In this document: positions 21,424-23,191 of the stretch, piece after piece
How the letters are laid out: every line of letters starts with the position of its first letter
How positions within the stretch are numbered: the stretch's first letter is position 1
Origin: a virus
DNA: 23,191 nt
Virus record (IMG/VR): IMGVR_UViG_3300034782_000022
Coordinates: 1-23,191 of that record
Strand: one strand, 5' to 3'
The notes under the pieces: generated by a model
What the model saw: only the letters and a program-made list of their open reading frames with translations
Databases searched by the model: none
What the model was told of the DNA's origin: nothing
Position numbers and translations under genes: made by a program

Positions 21424-22449
21424 ATGAGGGCCGCGTGGTGGTGGCTTGACCGCTGGAGGAAGTCGACCGCCCGCACCGACATGAACCTCGCCGAGCGGGG
21501 GGCCTACCGGGAACTCCTGGACGAGTGCTGGCTGCGCCCGGACGGCATTCTCCCGCCCGATGATCGGACCCTCGCCATGATAGCGTGCTGCACCCTTGAG
21601 GAGTGGGCCCAGGTGAAGGAGAAGGTCCTGGCCCGCTTCCGGAAGGTCCCCGGTGGCTTCGTAAATGACACAGCCTTAGAGGTTAAGGCTCAGTCGGAGC
21701 GCCGGGCCCGCAACCAGAAAGCCTACCGTGACCGACAACGGACCGATAACGCGGACGATAACGGGACCGATAACAAACCCGATTCTCCGTCTCCGTCTCC
21801 GTCTCCGTCTCCGTCTCCGTCTCCGTCTCCGAAGAACGGCCAGAGTGCGAAACCTGACGGCTTCGCACCAGCGATCCAGGAGGTGTTCGACTACTGGCAT
21901 CGACGGACCAAGCGAACGAAGGCCACGAAGCTGGACCCACGCAGGACCCGGATGCTTCGGGCCCGGCTGAAGGAGGAGTCCGGGGCCCTGGAGGTCCGGG
22001 TGGCAGCCCTGAAGCTGGCGGTGGACGGGGCGATCAACGATCCGTTCTACGCCGGGGAGAACGAGCGGAGAAAGCGGTACTGGGAGCTGCCCAACATCTT
22101 CCGCAACCGGGACCGGGTGGAGGAGCTCCAGGCCGCGGGCCGGCGAGCAGTCGCCGAGCAGGAACCGCGGCAGGAGGAGCTCCCGGACCTGGGCCCCGGA
22201 GACGAGGCGGCGTGGAACTACTGGAACGAGGCCAAGCGACACCTCGCCGTCGAGGTGCCAGACCACAACTGGAACATCTGGTTCCGGCCCACGTTCGGCC
22301 ACCATTGGGAGGGCGAGCGGAACATCGTGCTCGTCGTGGCGGTGCCCTCGGAGCAGCACAAGGCGCAGCTGCGCGAGGTCTACCAGGACCGGATCAAGGG
22401 GGTGGTCGGAGACACCCTCGTCAAGCTGGTGGTGGGCCGTGTCGGATGA
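21424..22449 (+). CDS. Replication protein: DUF1376-like N-terminus, linker, and DnaA domain I-like C-terminus
   Basis: 341 aa, ATG at 21424 behind GAGGGGGGGACC. The N-terminal domain (residues 1-100, WWWLDRWRKSTARTDMNLAERGAYRELLDECW) has the pattern of DUF1376/YdaU-type phage proteins that begin replication. Residues 101-136 are a polar repeat (TDN/DDN) and eight Ser-Pro pairs. Residues 148-235 form a helical domain with 'VFDYWHRRTKRTKATKLDPRRTRMLRARLKEE' (shown as pattern: W.....k..KL...R...+.aRL) and 'INDPFYAGENERRKRYW', as in phage replisome organisers. Residues 263-339 (AWNYWNEAKRHLAVEVPDHN, then WFRPTF and VVAVPSEQHKAQLREVY) resemble bacterial DnaA domain I, including the W...W.RP pattern. 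It could recruit the host DnaB helicase through this domain; that is inference. The gene itself carries a possible origin. Confidence 0.7.
   Translation: MRAAWWWLDRWRKSTARTDMNLAERGAYRELLDECWLRPDGILPPDDRTLAMIACCTLEEWAQVKEKVLARFRKVPGGFVNDTALEVKAQSERRARNQKAYRDRQRTDNADDNGTDNKPDSPSPSPSPSPSPSPSPKNGQSAKPDGFAPAIQEVFDYWHRRTKRTKATKLDPRRTRMLRARLKEESGALEVRVAALKLAVDGAINDPFYAGENERRKRYWELPNIFRNRDRVEELQAAGRRAVAEQEPRQEELPDLGPGDEAAWNYWNEAKRHLAVEVPDHNWNIWFRPTFGHHWEGERNIVLVVAVPSEQHKAQLREVYQDRIKGVVGDTLVKLVVGRVG
21672..21690. repeat. Inverted repeat in the replication gene
   Basis: AGCCTTA (21672-21678) and TAAGGCT (21684-21690) are perfect 7-bp arms around GAGGT. It lies in an AT-richer pocket 39 bp upstream of the iteron-like repeats and may be part of a replication origin. 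Confidence 0.45.
21729..21775 (+). repeat. Iteron-like 12-bp direct repeats (candidate origin)
   Basis: Four near-identical units occur head to tail: GACCGACAAC (21730), GACCGATAAC (21741), GGACGATAAC (21753) and GACCGATAAC (21765). The second and fourth are identical, and the last three are spaced by exactly 12 bp. They lie in the coding region between the N-terminal domain and the Ser-Pro linker, and are AT-richer than the surroundings. Clustered short direct repeats inside an initiator gene are how the lambda origin is built. The alternative is simply a repeated TDN protein motif. Confidence 0.5.
21784..21831 (+). repeat. Hexanucleotide tandem repeat TCTCCG x8
   Basis: Eight perfect copies encode eight Ser-Pro pairs in the linker of the replication protein. 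Because the unit is six bases, slippage would change linker length without shifting the frame. Confidence 0.9.
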
Positions 22450-22666
22450 GCCGATAGCGGAGGGGAAGACCCTGATGCTCCTCGACGACGGGGAGACGGT
22501 GCGGTGCGACGGCCACGATCACGTCTGCCCGGTCCTGTGGCTGGCGATTCGCTCCTGCCTGGTCCGCATCAAGCAGCACCAGGACGAGCTGGGCCAGGCC
22601 GAGGCTCGAGTCCACGAGGCCCTGGCGAGACTGATGGAAGAAAATCCCGATGACCGGACCCACTAG
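22439..22666 (+). CDS. 75-aa hypothetical protein with CxxxxxxC segment and helical tail
   Basis: GTG start at 22439, overlapping the replication gene by 11 nt. The chain has a small beta-like N-terminus (KTLMLLDDGETVRCDGHDHVC) with Cys23, His26, His28 and Cys30 as possible metal ligands, then a helical, charged coiled-coil-like region (IKQHQDELGQAEARVHEALARL). No family is recognised. Its coupling to the replication gene suggests a role in early DNA metabolism. Confidence 0.6.
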   Translation: MSDEPIAEGKTLMLLDDGETVRCDGHDHVCPVLWLAIRSCLVRIKQHQDELGQAEARVHEALARLMEENPDDRTH

Positions 22667-22693
22667 CGCGCGCACGCATGTTAGGTTCTCACC

Positions 22694-22855
22694 ATGACGG
22701 GCTCCGAGCAGCGACGGTGTGAGAAATGCGGGCGGGGCTTCGCCTTCGTCCGCGGACACTCGGAGAGTAAGACTGTCTGCTTCTTCTGCCTCCACGGAAT
22801 CCGCCTGGGGCCGAAGAAGAAGCCGAGACGTCGCAAAAAGAGAGAGGGGAAATGA
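22694..22855 (+). CDS. 53-aa zinc-ribbon protein with basic tail
   Basis: ATG at 22694, 27 nt after the previous stop; no strong Shine-Dalgarno is visible. The chain has C9xxC12 (RRCEKCGRGF) and C29xxC32 (TVCFFCLHG), a compact treble-clef or ribbon layout, and a C-terminal run of Lys/Arg (residues 41-50) likely to bind nucleic acid. Its stop overlaps the next start as ATGA. No specific family is recognised; small zinc proteins like this are common among phage early genes. Confidence 0.65.
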   Translation: MTGSEQRRCEKCGRGFAFVRGHSESKTVCFFCLHGIRLGPKKKPRRRKKREGK

Positions 22856-23191
22856 CCAAGAAGCTGATGTTCCTGGGGCTCATCGCAGCCCTGTCGATGG
22901 TCGGCTGCGGAGGCGACAGCGTGTCGCCCACCGCGTCGACCCCTGCCGTTTCTTCCACCACGAGCTCGCCCGCCACGGCGAGCACCGACCCGCCGGCCCC
23001 GCAGCCGGCCACCGACCCGGCCACCGACCCGTGCGAGGGCGACGCCTCCTGTGGCAAGGGTGTCACCGCCCGCTTCCTCGAGGATCTGTCCCTCGAGGTC
23101 ACCTCGACCAACACCGGCCACAGCAACACCGGAGTCGTCTGCGCCACGGACGGCTTCCAGGGCCCCAACCTTCCAGCCACCCCGTACCCCT
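22852..23191 (+). CDS. Putative lipoprotein, N-terminal part (runs off the right edge)
   Basis: The ATG at 22852 overlaps the preceding stop (ATGA) and has GAGAGGGGA just upstream. 113 codons are visible. The signal peptide is a typical lipoprotein one: basic MTKK, hydrophobic residues 5-16, and lipobox LSMVGC with the modified Cys at residue 19. A long Ser/Thr/Pro/Ala/Asp-rich low-complexity segment (residues 20-60) follows, including two copies of ATDP, and then Cys-containing sequence (C61, C67, C97). A lipid-anchored, surface-facing protein expressed with early genes could act in superinfection exclusion, but this is inferred only from type and position. Confidence 0.7.
   Translation, partial: MTKKLMFLGLIAALSMVGCGGDSVSPTASTPAVSSTTSSPATASTDPPAPQPATDPATDPCEGDASCGKGVTARFLEDLSLEVTSTNTGHSNTGVVCATDGFQGPNLPATPYP
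23008..23031 (+). repeat. Two tandem copies of a 12-bp unit
   Basis: GCCACCGACCCG occurs twice in a row in the linker of the right-edge lipoprotein and encodes ATDP-ATDP. It is probably just low-complexity linker coding sequence. Confidence 0.7.

Noticed and set aside
21784-21831. CRISPR-like regular repeat
   Set aside because: Units are 6 bp without spacers, inside a coding linker; not a CRISPR array. None was seen elsewhere in the window.
21676-22359. Minus-strand frames with Arg or Thr-Glu repeats opposite the hexanucleotide tract
   Set aside because: The repeats are simply the reverse reading of TCTCCG x8; the plus-strand gene has domains and a ribosome site.

Overview
The window is a contiguous piece of a GC-rich, tailed double-stranded DNA phage genome (or a prophage of that type). 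No integrase, repressor, tRNA, CRISPR array or insertion sequence was found. Recognisable landmarks are a large terminase, a portal protein, a scaffold and major capsid pair, a head-tail adaptor and two beta-propeller-like tail (nozzle) proteins. There is no tape-measure or tail-sheath gene between adaptor and nozzle, which points to a short-tailed (podovirus-like) virion. That assignment is inferred from gene content. The host cannot be named: the GC-rich codon use, Shine-Dalgarno sites of the GGAGG type and lipobox lipoproteins only say that it is a GC-rich bacterium.

Layout: everything from 18,980 down to 1 lies on the minus strand and forms one tightly packed virion morphogenesis module. 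In transcription order it holds a Cys-rich lipoprotein, a mini zinc-ribbon protein, two small ORFs (one a two-helix membrane protein), a small-terminase candidate, the large terminase, a small CxxC/coiled-coil protein, the portal, four small uncharacterised proteins, a GroES-like co-chaperonin, the scaffold, the major capsid protein, a LamG-like virion protein, two unknown proteins, the head-tail adaptor, two tail propeller proteins and the start of a further protein that leaves the window. Most starts overlap or abut the previous stop (ATGA, GTGA, TGATG, TAGATG), so translational coupling is likely.

Everything from about 19,102 rightwards lies on the plus strand and is a DNA-metabolism (early) module. 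It holds a small basic protein, a RecE-like PD-(D/E)XK exonuclease, a probable single-strand annealing protein with a C-terminal zinc ribbon, a replication protein combining a DUF1376-like N-terminus with a DnaA domain I-like C-terminus, two small proteins and a second lipoprotein cut by the window edge.

The two modules diverge from a 121-bp region that carries a perfect 9-bp inverted repeat, with a consensus TTGACA in each arm pointing outwards. This is a compact candidate switch between early and late transcription.

The most interesting points are: (i) iteron-like direct repeats inside the replication gene, at the junction between its N-terminal domain and its linker, reminiscent of the lambda O/ori arrangement; (ii) a phage GroES homologue next to the scaffold and capsid genes; (iii) the palindromic divergent promoter region; (iv) an 11-bp perfect hairpin directly after the capsid gene; (v) a 31-cysteine lipoprotein at the head of the late module; and (vi) a split zinc-ribbon inserted in the portal protein.
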